A DNA stretch of 64,000 nt, taken from positions 9,238,001-9,302,000 of the forward strand of contig CP108521.1 of NCBI GenBank assembly GCA_035999765.1, written 5' to 3'. The stretch comes from Streptomyces sp. NBC_01231 (lineage in GTDB: Bacteria; Actinomycetota; Actinomycetes; Streptomycetales; Streptomycetaceae). Shown here piece by piece: positions 1 to 7,393 of the stretch. Under the pieces are notes generated by a model that did no database searches, was not told the origin of the DNA, and worked only from the letters and a program-made list of their open reading frames with translations. A program made the translations under genes and the position numbers. Numbering within the stretch: position 1 is the first letter of the stretch; the number at the start of each line of letters is the position of its first letter.

Positions 1-176
1 GCTGAGCCGCGCGCGAGGCGGGCGCACAACTGTCCACCCCGGCGAGTGAGCCGAGGGGGTGAGCCGGTGACGAACGCATGACCGCGCCGCGGCCCGAAGG
101 GCCGAGCACGGTCCGGGCTGGACACCGGCTGGAACGCCCCACAGGCGAACCGCCCGAACAGAGAGCGATTCGAGCC
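1..176. other. Left edge, no gene resolved
   Basis: Two frames stay open from the first base (one closes with TGA at 47-49, another at 79-81), so this may hold the last residues of a gene lying mostly outside the window. Neither tail is recognisable. I see no clear promoter for the operon that follows, so its transcription may start further upstream. Confidence 0.4.
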
Positions 177-929
177 ATGACGCACGCAGGCGCCGCGCCC
201 GCCACCCCACGATCGACACTCGTCATCACCGCGCACGCCGGGGACTTCGTATGGCGGGCCGGCGGAGCCATCGCCCTGGCCGCATCCCGCGGGGAGAAGG
301 CCACCATCGCCTGCCTGACCTTCGGCGAGCGGGGCGAGTCCGCCAAGGCCTGGCGCGAGGGCAGGCAACTGGACGAGATCAAGGCGATACGCCGGGACGA
401 GGCCGAGCGCGCCGCCGCCACCCTCGGTGCCGAGGTCCGCTTCTTCGACGCCGGCGACTATCCCCTCGTGGCCACCGCCGAGTTGACCGACCGGCTCGTC
501 GCCCTCCACCGCGAGACCCAGCCCGACATCGTGCTCACCCACCCGGTCGAGGACCCGTACAACGGCGACCACCCGGCCGCCAACCGCATGGCACTGGAGT
601 CCCGGATCCTCGCCCAGGCCATCGGCTACCCGGGGGAGGGCGAGATCATCGGAGCCCCGCCGGTCTTCTACTTCGAGCCGCACCAGCCCGAGATGAGCGG
701 GTTCAGGCCCGAGGTCCTGCTCGACATCACCGAGGTGTGGGACACCAAACGCAAGGCGATGGAGTGCCTCGGCGCCCAGCAGCACCTGTGGGACTACTAC
801 ACCGACCTCGCCGTGCGCCGGGGCGTCCAGCTCAAGCGCAACGCGGGCCCCAACCTGGGGCTGGCACACAAGACGATGGCCGAGGCGTACATGCGTCCGT
901 ACCCGCAGATCGCGAAGGAGCTGGCGTGA
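177..929 (+). CDS. galB: 4-oxalomesaconate hydratase, PIG-L/LmbE type
   Basis: 250 residues. The product should be a cytosolic zinc enzyme that hydrates 4-oxalomesaconate (or its keto form) to 4-carboxy-4-hydroxy-2-oxoadipate in the gallate/protocatechuate meta pathway. The N-terminal motif ITAHAGDFVWRAGG replaces the AHPDD metal motif of ordinary LmbE deacetylases, as I recall for Pseudomonas putida GalB, and FGERGESAKAWR follows. HPVEDPYNGDHPAAN gives further metal and substrate residues. I chose the ATG after AGAGAG; an upstream ATG at 78 would add a proline/arginine-rich stretch without homology. The neighbours encode the next aldolase and the preceding tautomerase, which makes the GalB assignment strong. 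Confidence 0.88.
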   Translation: MTHAGAAPATPRSTLVITAHAGDFVWRAGGAIALAASRGEKATIACLTFGERGESAKAWREGRQLDEIKAIRRDEAERAAATLGAEVRFFDAGDYPLVATAELTDRLVALHRETQPDIVLTHPVEDPYNGDHPAANRMALESRILAQAIGYPGEGEIIGAPPVFYFEPHQPEMSGFRPEVLLDITEVWDTKRKAMECLGAQQHLWDYYTDLAVRRGVQLKRNAGPNLGLAHKTMAEAYMRPYPQIAKELA

Positions 930-1029
930 GCGAGCTGAGGTGCGGCGGAGGCGGGGGAGCCGGGGAGCGAAACGGAGTGGGCCCTTGGCCGCGGCGGAGC
1001 CTAGGCGGAGCTCCACAGAAGGAGGAAGC

Positions 1030-1734
1030 GTGAGTGGCGTGATCGTCACCAACCCGCCGAAGGCCGATCCGAAGGACGTCGAGGCGCTCGCCGGGTTCGG
1101 CGTGGCCACCGTCAGCGAGGCGCTGGGCCGAACCGGCCTGCTCGGGCCGGAGATCCGTCCCGTCCAGCAGGGCGTACGAGTCGCCGGCACCGCCGTCACC
1201 GTGCTCAGCTGGCCCGGCGACAACCTTATGATCCACGCGGCCGTGGAGCAGTGCGGCGAGGGCGACCTCCTGGTCGTCACCACCACCTCCCCGTCCACCG
1301 ACGGCATGTTCGGAGAGCTGTTCGCCACCGCGCTCCGACAGCGGGGTGTGCGCGGCCTGATCATCAACGCCGGTATCCGCGACACGCAGGAACTGCGGGA
1401 CATGGGCTTCCCCGCCTGGTCCCGGGCGGTCTCCGCGCAGGGCACCGTCAAGGCCACCGGGGGTTCGGTCAACGTCCCGGTCGCGATCGACGGACAGGTC
1501 ATCCGCCCCGGCGACGTGATCCTCGCCGACGACGACGGCGTGGTGGTCGTCCCGCGCGAGCGTGCCCGCGCCACCGTGAGCGCCTCCGAGGCCCGGGAGG
1601 CCAAGGAGGCGGGAGCCCGTGCCGCCTTCCTCGGTGGTCAACTGGGCCTGGACCGCTACGGGTTGCGCGAGACACTGCAACGTCTCGGCGTGCGGTACCA
1701 GACCCACGAGGAGTACGAGGGGGAGCGGCCGTGA
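1030..1734 (+). CDS. galC: 4-carboxy-4-hydroxy-2-oxoadipate aldolase (RraA-like)
   Basis: 234 residues. A class II, divalent-metal-dependent pyruvate aldolase that should split 4-carboxy-4-hydroxy-2-oxoadipate into oxaloacetate and pyruvate, the last step of the pathway. RraA/ProA/LigK fold: the motif GLIINAGIRDTQELRDMGFPAW holds the conserved Arg-Asp pair (about residues 117-118) for substrate and metal. The C-terminal part VIRPGDVILADDDGVVVVP is typical of the family. The GTG start is fixed by GAAGGAGGAAG immediately upstream; the open frame extends further 5' but without homology. The stop overlaps the next start (GTGA), so translation is probably coupled. Confidence 0.88.
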   Translation: MSGVIVTNPPKADPKDVEALAGFGVATVSEALGRTGLLGPEIRPVQQGVRVAGTAVTVLSWPGDNLMIHAAVEQCGEGDLLVVTTTSPSTDGMFGELFATALRQRGVRGLIINAGIRDTQELRDMGFPAWSRAVSAQGTVKATGGSVNVPVAIDGQVIRPGDVILADDDGVVVVPRERARATVSASEAREAKEAGARAAFLGGQLGLDRYGLRETLQRLGVRYQTHEEYEGERP

Positions 1735-2843
1735 CCCGCGATTCCGACGGGGTGCGCTGCCTGCTGATGCGGGGCGGCACCTCCAAGGGCGCCTACTTCC
1801 TCGCCGACGACCTCCCCGCCGAACCGGCCTCGCGTGATGCGCTGTTGCTGCGCGTCATGGGCAGCCCGGACGAGCGGCAGATCGACGGCCTGGGCGGCGC
1901 TCACCCGCTCACCAGCAAGGTGGCCGTGGTCGCGCCCTCGACCGCCCCGGATGTCGACGTGGACTATCTGTTCCTTCAAGTCGGCGTCGACAAGCCTGAG
2001 GTGAGTGACCGTCAGAACTGCGGGAACATCCTCGCCGGCGTCGGCCCGTTCGCCGTCGAGTGCGGGCTCGTGCCGGCGGGGGAGGAGCGGACCTCCGTCC
2101 GTATCCGCATGGTCAACACCGGTGACCATGCGACGGCGACCTTCCCGACCCCCGGCGGCCGGGTGCGCTACATCGGGGACGCCGAGATCTCGGGCGTGCC
2201 CGGGACGGCCGCGCCGGTCGTGATCGAGTTCCCACCCGGCGCCGGGAAGCTGCTGCCCACCGGCAACGTCCGGGACGAGATCGACGGCACGCCGGTGACC
2301 TGCGTGGACAACGGCATGCCCACGGTCCTCGTCGAGGCCGCCTCGCTCAAGGTCTCCGGCTATGAGCCGCCCGCCGAACTGGAGGCCGACCAGGAGCTGG
2401 CCGACCGGCTGCGCACGATCCGTCTGGAGGCGGCCCGCCTGATGGGCCTCGGTGACGTCTCGAACGCCACCGTGCCCAAGCTCAGCCTGCTCGCCCCGCC
2501 CCGTGAGGGGGGCGCGATCACCACCCGCACCTTCATTCCGGTGCGCTGCCACCCGTCGATCGGGGTGCTGGGCGCGGCGAGTGTGGCGGCGGGCCTGCGT
2601 ATCGACGGCGGTGTGGGCGCGGACCTCGCGGCACTCGACGCCGACAGCGACCGTGTTCGCATCGAGCATCCCACCGGATTCCTGGACATCGAGAGCAGCC
2701 TCGGGGCCACTCCCGCCGGCCTGCCCACCGCCCGCCGTACCGCCGTGGTCCGCACGGCCCGCAAGATCTTCGACGGCCTCGTCTTCCCCCGGTCCGCCGA
2801 GACGGCAGAGATCCCCCCGCACCCCCAAGGAGGCCAAGGATGA
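1731..2843 (+). CDS. galD: 4-oxalomesaconate tautomerase, PrpF family
   Basis: 370 residues. Diaminopimelate-epimerase-fold isomerase of the PrpF family, expected to convert the keto and enol tautomers of 4-oxalomesaconate so that GalB can use it. The N-terminus carries the family signature LMRGGTSKGAYF, and a second conserved block lies at LGGAHPLTSKVAVV. NCGNILAGVGPFAVECGLV is also typical. GTG is taken as start because it overlaps the aldolase stop; the longer open frame upstream lies inside the aldolase gene. The stop overlaps the next ATG (ATGA). PrpF itself, 2-methylaconitate isomerase, is the alternative, but no methylcitrate genes are nearby. Confidence 0.87.
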   Translation: MTRDSDGVRCLLMRGGTSKGAYFLADDLPAEPASRDALLLRVMGSPDERQIDGLGGAHPLTSKVAVVAPSTAPDVDVDYLFLQVGVDKPEVSDRQNCGNILAGVGPFAVECGLVPAGEERTSVRIRMVNTGDHATATFPTPGGRVRYIGDAEISGVPGTAAPVVIEFPPGAGKLLPTGNVRDEIDGTPVTCVDNGMPTVLVEAASLKVSGYEPPAELEADQELADRLRTIRLEAARLMGLGDVSNATVPKLSLLAPPREGGAITTRTFIPVRCHPSIGVLGAASVAAGLRIDGGVGADLAALDADSDRVRIEHPTGFLDIESSLGATPAGLPTARRTAVVRTARKIFDGLVFPRSAETAEIPPHPQGGQG

Positions 2844-3790
2844 CTCCGCCGCTCGGCGACATCGCCCATGTCGGACACGCCCAGTTGTTCACCCCGGACC
2901 TGGACGCCAGCGTCGCCTTCTTCACCGACTTTCTCGGCCTCACCGTCAACGGTCGGAACGGCGACACGGTCTACCTGCGGACCTTCGACGACTACGAGCA
3001 CCACAGCCTGGTGCTCACCGCCCGTGAGCAGCCCGGCCTCGGCCGGCTCGCCCTGCGCACCTCCAGCGAGGCGGCCCTCGAGCGCCGTGTCAAGGCGGTC
3101 GAGGAGGCGGGCGGCACCGGCCACTGGGCCGAGGACGAGCCGGGCCTCGGCAAGCTGTACGTCACCACCGACCCGGACGGCCACGAGCACGCCCTGTACT
3201 GGGAGAGCGAGCACTACCGGGCCCCCGAGGAGCTCAGGCCGGCGCTCAAGAACCAGCCGCAGGCCAAGCCCAACCGGGGCGTGGGCGTACGGCGTCTGGA
3301 CCACATCAACTTCCTCGCCGCCGACGTGCTCGCCAACTCCGAGTTCCAGCAGGACGTGCTGGGCGCCCGGCCCACCGAGCAGATCCGGCTGGACACGGGC
3401 ACGGTCGCGGCGCGCTGGCTGACGTACACGAACAAGTCGTACGACGTCGTCTACACCTCGGACTGGACCGGCAGTGCCGGGCGGTTGCACCACATCGCCT
3501 TCGCGACCGACACCCGCGAGGACATCCTGCGCGCGGCCGACCTCGCGATCGACAGCAGCGTGTTCATCGAGACGGGCCCGCACAAGCACGCCATCCAGCA
3601 GACGTTCTTCCTGTACGTCTACGAGCCCGGCGGCAACCGCATCGAGCTGTGCAACCCGCTCACGCGGCTCGTCCTGGCCCCCGACTGGCCGCTGATCACC
3701 TGGACCGAGGAGGAGCGGAAGAAAGGGCAGGCCTGGGGCCTGAAGACCATCGAGTCCTTCCACACGCACGGAACGCCACCGGTCGCGTAA
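2840..3790 (+). CDS. Type I extradiol (VOC) ring-cleavage dioxygenase
   Basis: 316 residues, two vicinal-oxygen-chelate modules. The C-terminal module keeps the extradiol dioxygenase pattern: His155 in LDHINF, His217/218 in RLHHIAF and Glu269 in YEPGGNRIEL as iron ligands, with His250 and Tyr259 at the second-shell positions of the PROSITE signature. It should therefore be an active Fe(II) ring-cleaving enzyme. Its three upstream operon partners degrade 4-oxalomesaconate, the direct product of gallate 4,5-cleavage, so gallate or a close relative is the likely substrate. The known gallate dioxygenases GalA and DesB belong to the unrelated LigB family, so this would be a non-orthologous replacement. 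Automatic annotation would say catechol 2,3-dioxygenase. Confidence 0.85.
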   Translation: MTPPLGDIAHVGHAQLFTPDLDASVAFFTDFLGLTVNGRNGDTVYLRTFDDYEHHSLVLTAREQPGLGRLALRTSSEAALERRVKAVEEAGGTGHWAEDEPGLGKLYVTTDPDGHEHALYWESEHYRAPEELRPALKNQPQAKPNRGVGVRRLDHINFLAADVLANSEFQQDVLGARPTEQIRLDTGTVAARWLTYTNKSYDVVYTSDWTGSAGRLHHIAFATDTREDILRAADLAIDSSVFIETGPHKHAIQQTFFLYVYEPGGNRIELCNPLTRLVLAPDWPLITWTEEERKKGQAWGLKTIESFHTHGTPPVA

Positions 3791-3827
3791 CGCCCCCTGT
3801 CGCCCATCTGGCACCTCGTCGAGAACT

Positions 3828-3890
3828 CAATTGTCGATGAGATTGTTGACAAAAACGTTGACGTCTATCGGTACCCGTCTCTAGCGTCGG
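3828..3890 (+). promoter_or_regulatory. Promoter and possible operator of the AAHS transporter
   Basis: TTGACG at 3858-3863, an 18-bp spacer and TAGCGT at 3882-3887 form a reasonable vegetative promoter. Just upstream is an inverted repeat TTGTC (3831-3835) / GACAA (3848-3852), and ATTGT occurs at 3830 and 3842, one helical turn apart. This resembles binding sites of GntR or MarR regulators of aromatic catabolism, but no regulator gene is adjacent in the window. Confidence 0.5.
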
Positions 3891-3921
3891 GGGACCCCGC
3901 TCGCACGAGAGGAATACAAGG

Positions 3922-5250
3922 ATGTCCTCCTCCCCCGCCCCGTCCGCCCGCGGCAGCAGACTGGCCCTGCTGGTCGTCGGCCTGTGCTGGCTGGCCGTGC
4001 TCTTCGACGGCCTCGACATGTTCATCTACGGCTCGGTGCTGCCGCACCTGCTGGAGACGAAGACCTTCGGCCTCACCCCGGACACCGCCGGCGACCTCGG
4101 CAGCTACGCCACCTTCGGCATGCTGGTCGGTGCCCTGACCGCCGGCACGATCGCCGACCGGGTCGGCCGCAAGACGCTGATGGTCGCCTCCGTGACGCTC
4201 TTCTCGCTGGCCTCCGGCGTGTGCGCGACGGCGGACAGCGTGGCGGTCTTCGGCCTCGGCCGGACCCTGGCAGGCGTCGGTCTCGGCGGCCTGCTGCCCA
4301 CCGCGATCAGCATGGTCTCCGACTACGCCCCGCGCGGCCGCGCCGCCATCGTCATCGGCCTCCTGATGACCGCGCACCACGCGGGCGGCATCCTCTCCGC
4401 CTATGTGGCCAAGTGGCTCATCGACCCGGTCGGCTGGCGGGCCGCCTTCTGGGTCTGCGTGCTCCCGCTGCTCTTCGCCCCGGTGCTCGCCAGGTTCCTG
4501 CCCGAGTCGCTGAGCTTCCTGGTCGCCAAGGGCCGTACCGACGACGCCCGCACGTTGGCCGACCGCTACGACGTCGAGCTTCCGGCCGCGAAGTCGGGCA
4601 AGCGGGGCGCGGCCGACCGCTGGACCAACCTGGTCGACCTCTTCCGTGGCGGCGAGTGGATCCAGACCCTGCTGTACTGGCTCGCCTCCTTCGGCGGCCT
4701 CCTCCTGGTCTACGGCGTCGCCACCTGGCTGCCCACCTTGATGCGGGCCGAGGGCTACGAACTGGGCTCGGCCCTGTCCTTCGTGGTCGTCTTCAACCTC
4801 GGCGGCATCGTGGGCATGCTGGTCGCAGGGCGGGCCGCGGACCGCTTCGGAGCTCCGCGCATCTCGGCGATCTGGTTCGCCCTGACCGCCGCCGGGGTGT
4901 TCCTGCTCAGCGTGCACATGCCGATGAGCGTGACCATGGTCGTCGTCTTCCTGACGGGCGTGTTCCTCAACAGCGCCCAGACGATGATCTACGCGACGGT
5001 GTCGATCCGCTCCCACGCCGACAACCGAGCCACTGCCGTCGGCTGGACCTCAGGCATGGGCCGCTTCGGCGCCGTCTTCGGGCCCTGGCTGGGCGGCCAG
5101 TTGCTCGCCGCGGGCAACGGCGACTGGGGCTTCACCGCCTTCGCGCTCGCCGGAGTGTCGTCCATGGTCTTCATCGGCATCGCCGCGGTGCGCGGTTCCA
5201 AGGAAGCGTCGAGGGGCGTCGCCGATCAGGAACTGGTCAGCGCTCACTGA
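3922..5250 (+). CDS. galT: MFS aromatic acid:H+ symporter (AAHS), probable gallate uptake
   Basis: 442 residues with twelve predicted membrane segments in two six-helix halves and a hydrophilic middle loop (about 205-240). Helix 1 carries DGLDMFIYG, the acidic DGxD signature of the aromatic acid:H+ symporters (PcaK, BenK, GalT). GTIADRVGRK is the MFS loop 2-3 motif. An SD-like GAGGAA precedes the ATG. It lies 131 bp behind the ring-cleavage operon with its own promoter, so it is the likely importer of that pathway's substrate. Specificity cannot be read from the sequence; gallate is inferred from context. Confidence 0.85.
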   Translation: MSSSPAPSARGSRLALLVVGLCWLAVLFDGLDMFIYGSVLPHLLETKTFGLTPDTAGDLGSYATFGMLVGALTAGTIADRVGRKTLMVASVTLFSLASGVCATADSVAVFGLGRTLAGVGLGGLLPTAISMVSDYAPRGRAAIVIGLLMTAHHAGGILSAYVAKWLIDPVGWRAAFWVCVLPLLFAPVLARFLPESLSFLVAKGRTDDARTLADRYDVELPAAKSGKRGAADRWTNLVDLFRGGEWIQTLLYWLASFGGLLLVYGVATWLPTLMRAEGYELGSALSFVVVFNLGGIVGMLVAGRAADRFGAPRISAIWFALTAAGVFLLSVHMPMSVTMVVVFLTGVFLNSAQTMIYATVSIRSHADNRATAVGWTSGMGRFGAVFGPWLGGQLLAAGNGDWGFTAFALAGVSSMVFIGIAAVRGSKEASRGVADQELVSAH

Positions 5251-5267
5251 CCACCCCGATGGGGTGG
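5251..5267 (+). terminator. Hairpin after the transporter
   Basis: CCACCCC and GGGGTGG form a perfect 7-bp stem with a 3-nt loop directly after the stop codon. There is no U-tract, as is usual in Streptomyces terminators. Confidence 0.5.
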
Positions 5268-5459
5268 CGCCGTGGTGGAGATGGAGGTGGATGTGGAGCG
5301 GGCCGGGCGGGGATCCCGGTGGCACCGAAGATGTGGCGCGAACCGGCCGAGAACGCCGAGAAGTTCGGCCCTCGTCCCCGACCGCGCCGACCACCTGAAC
5401 GGACCACCGGGGCCGGATGCCGCCAACCGTCCCCCGAACGGCCCGCGGCATCCGCTGCC

Positions 5460-6437
5460 TCACGGGTGCACGGCCTCCCGCACATGGCGTGCGATCAGCG
5501 TGTACGTCTCCCTGGCCTTCTCGTCGTCCGAGCCGTCGTAGCCGTGGTCGGCCCCCGTCACGTCGTGGTGCCCGACCAGGGAGCCCGTCTTCCGCAGCCG
5601 GTCGGCGTAGTTCGCCGCCTCCGTCCGCAGCAGGTCGTACTCGGCCGTGACGACGAGGGCCGGGGCGATGCCAGTCAGATCCGCGGTGTCGGAGGGGTGG
5701 GCGGGCGACACCAGCCGGTCGGACCGCAGCCGCGCGTCCGGGACGTACGACGTGTCGAAGATGTCTGCCATCCAGGGCCGCAGCACCGGCCGGGCCACGG
5801 CGGCGCGCTTGGACCTGGCACCGGTCGCCAGGTCCAGCGGGGGATAGTGCAGCACCTGGAGGGCGATCGAGGGGCCGTCCTCCTCCAGCGCCTGCCGGGC
5901 CACGGCCGCCGCGAGCCCGCCACCGGCGCTCTGCCCGCCCACCGTGAGCCGGTCGCCGTCCCAGCCCTGCTCGGCGCCGTTTTCGGCCACCCAGCGGACG
6001 ATCTCGTAGGCCTGCCGGGGCGGCGCAGGGAACGGGTGCTGCGGGGCGACCACGTAGTCGACATTGATCACCACCACCCCGGCCTCCGCCGCCAGGAAAC
6101 GACACAGGGGGTCGTCGAGTTCGGTGAGCGCCACGACGTAACCGCCGCCGTGGAAGTTGACATGCACGGGCGGGGCCGTCTTCGCGGTCTGCTGGGAGAT
6201 CTCCTCGGAGGTCTTCCCGGCGGCTGTTGCGGGCGCGGGCAGATACACCGTCGCCCGGGCCGGTGCGATCGAAGTAGGGATGGTCAAGTCCCGTACCGTG
6301 CGCGGGAATTCGGGAAACCGTGCGTGCGAGGCCGCCGCGGAGCCGCGGCCGCCGGAGCGCCGGTCGGCGAGCACGGTCATGCGTTGCATCGCCTTGGCGG
6401 CGAGGGTGGCCACCGTCGGCCGGGCAAGGAGGGACAT
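5460..6437 (-). CDS. Alpha/beta hydrolase, hormone-sensitive-lipase family esterase
   Basis: 325 residues. Oxyanion-hole motif HGGGY at about 96-100, nucleophile Ser170 in GGQSAGGG, and Asp and His near the C-terminus (AEYDLLRTE, GADHGYDGSDD) complete the triad. The family hydrolyses short acyl esters; the natural substrate is unknown. I chose the internal ATG (MSLLARP); an in-frame TTG 27 bp upstream is possible. No signal peptide is seen. The gene follows the TetR regulator on the same strand with a 61-bp gap, so the two may be co-transcribed. Confidence 0.8.
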   Translation of the reverse strand: MSLLARPTVATLAAKAMQRMTVLADRRSGGRGSAAASHARFPEFPRTVRDLTIPTSIAPARATVYLPAPATAAGKTSEEISQQTAKTAPPVHVNFHGGGYVVALTELDDPLCRFLAAEAGVVVINVDYVVAPQHPFPAPPRQAYEIVRWVAENGAEQGWDGDRLTVGGQSAGGGLAAAVARQALEEDGPSIALQVLHYPPLDLATGARSKRAAVARPVLRPWMADIFDTSYVPDARLRSDRLVSPAHPSDTADLTGIAPALVVTAEYDLLRTEAANYADRLRKTGSLVGHHDVTGADHGYDGSDDEKARETYTLIARHVREAVHP

Positions 6438-6498
6438 GCGTCCGAACTTACTTTCGTCAGGCAATAAGAAGCCAGGCAGGTCTCATACCGAACAGATC

Positions 6499-7077
6499 TC
6501 AGTGCTTGGCGCGCACGCCGTCGAGGGCGACGGAGAGTACCCGATCGCGCTGGGCGTCGTCGTCGAAGGAAGTGCCGGTGATGCCCGCGACCATCCGCAG
6601 CAGGTCGGAGAAGTCCATGTCGGTGCGCGCCTCGCCCGCCTTCTGAGCCCGTTCGAACAGCGGGCCGCCGGCCGCGTACATCGACTCGCGGCACGCGGCG
6701 AAGATCTCCGACTCGTCGTTGAGTGCCTCGCGGACGGCCCGCTTGGTGACCATGTAGTCCGCGAACCGGTCCAGCCAGGCCGTCACAGCCTCCCAGGGGC
6801 CCCGGTCGGCGACCTCCTCGGCGACCTGGCACAGGGCGTTGACCTCGTCCGCGTAGACACTCTCGAAGAGGTGGCGGCGGGTGGGGAAGTTCCGGTACAG
6901 CGTGCCGATGCCGACGCCCGCGCGCCGGGCGATGTCCTCCAGGGAGGCCTCCGCGCCGTGCTCCGCGAACGCGTCGCGGGCGGCGGCCAGCAGGGCGTCG
7001 AAGTTGCGGGCGGCGTCCTTCCGGTGCGGTCGCCGGGACGCGACGATCTCGCTGACGGGGAACGGCTGGGCGGTCAC
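6499..7077 (-). CDS. TetR-family repressor of the adjacent MFS exporter
   Basis: 192 residues. N-terminal helix-turn-helix (ASLEDIARRAGVGIGTLYRNFPTRRHLFESVY, about residues 33-65) followed by an all-helical ligand domain. I place the start at GTG because GGGAGG sits 5-6 bp upstream; the open frame runs 47 codons further but through the operator region. It is divergent from a DHA2 exporter and two dyads of one sequence lie between them, so it most likely represses the exporter and possibly itself until a ligand binds. The ligand is unknown. Confidence 0.85.
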   Translation of the reverse strand: MTAQPFPVSEIVASRRPHRKDAARNFDALLAAARDAFAEHGAEASLEDIARRAGVGIGTLYRNFPTRRHLFESVYADEVNALCQVAEEVADRGPWEAVTAWLDRFADYMVTKRAVREALNDESEIFAACRESMYAAGGPLFERAQKAGEARTDMDFSDLLRMVAGITGTSFDDDAQRDRVLSVALDGVRAKH

Positions 7078-7102
7078 GGCTGCCTCCCGGGCGGGGACGA
7101 GG

Positions 7103-7148
7103 TTGAAGCGGAGGTATGCCTCCGCTACAGTGGAGGGGTACCTCCACT
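7103..7148 (+). promoter_or_regulatory. Exporter promoter with tandem TetR operators
   Basis: TTGAAG (7103-7108), 17 bp and TACAGT (7126-7131) form a promoter. Dyad 1, GCGGAGG-TATG-CCTCCGC (7108-7125), fills the spacer. Dyad 2, AGTGGAGG-GGTA-CCTCCACT (7129-7148), covers the -10 edge and start point. Both share the core GGAGG-N4-CCTCC and their centres are 22 bp apart, so two repressor dimers could bind about two helical turns apart. Confidence 0.75.
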
Positions 7149-7155
7149 TTAGCAG

Positions 7156-7217
7156 TGCGGGGTGCGCTCGCCGTGGATGCGTGCGGCCGCACGCATCCAC
7201 GGCGAGCGCACCCCGCA
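7156..7217. repeat. 62-bp perfect palindrome without loop
   Basis: Two 31-bp arms are exact reverse complements, centred at 7186/7187 on a NotI-type GCGGCCGC. It begins 8 bp after operator dyad 2, inside the predicted 5' untranslated region of the MFS exporter. In RNA it would form a very stable hairpin and could attenuate the exporter. A fold-back assembly artefact is the alternative. Confidence 0.85.
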
Positions 7218-7393
7218 ATCCCGTTCCCGTACCGACCGCGGGCCCGCACGTGCGCCGCCCGAGGGTCCACCATCTTTCCGCGACCGCTCACCACGGCCGT
7301 CCCCGTGCCCCGTGCCGCCCCCGGCGCGCACCGGGCCCGCACGACCGTGGGTCGACGCTTCGGCCGCACCCCGTGTTCGGAGAGGCACTTCCC

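Noticed and set aside
78..176. Extended N-terminus of GalB from the ATG at 78
   Set aside because: The added 33 residues are low-complexity, and homologous enzymes begin near the ITAHAGDF motif.
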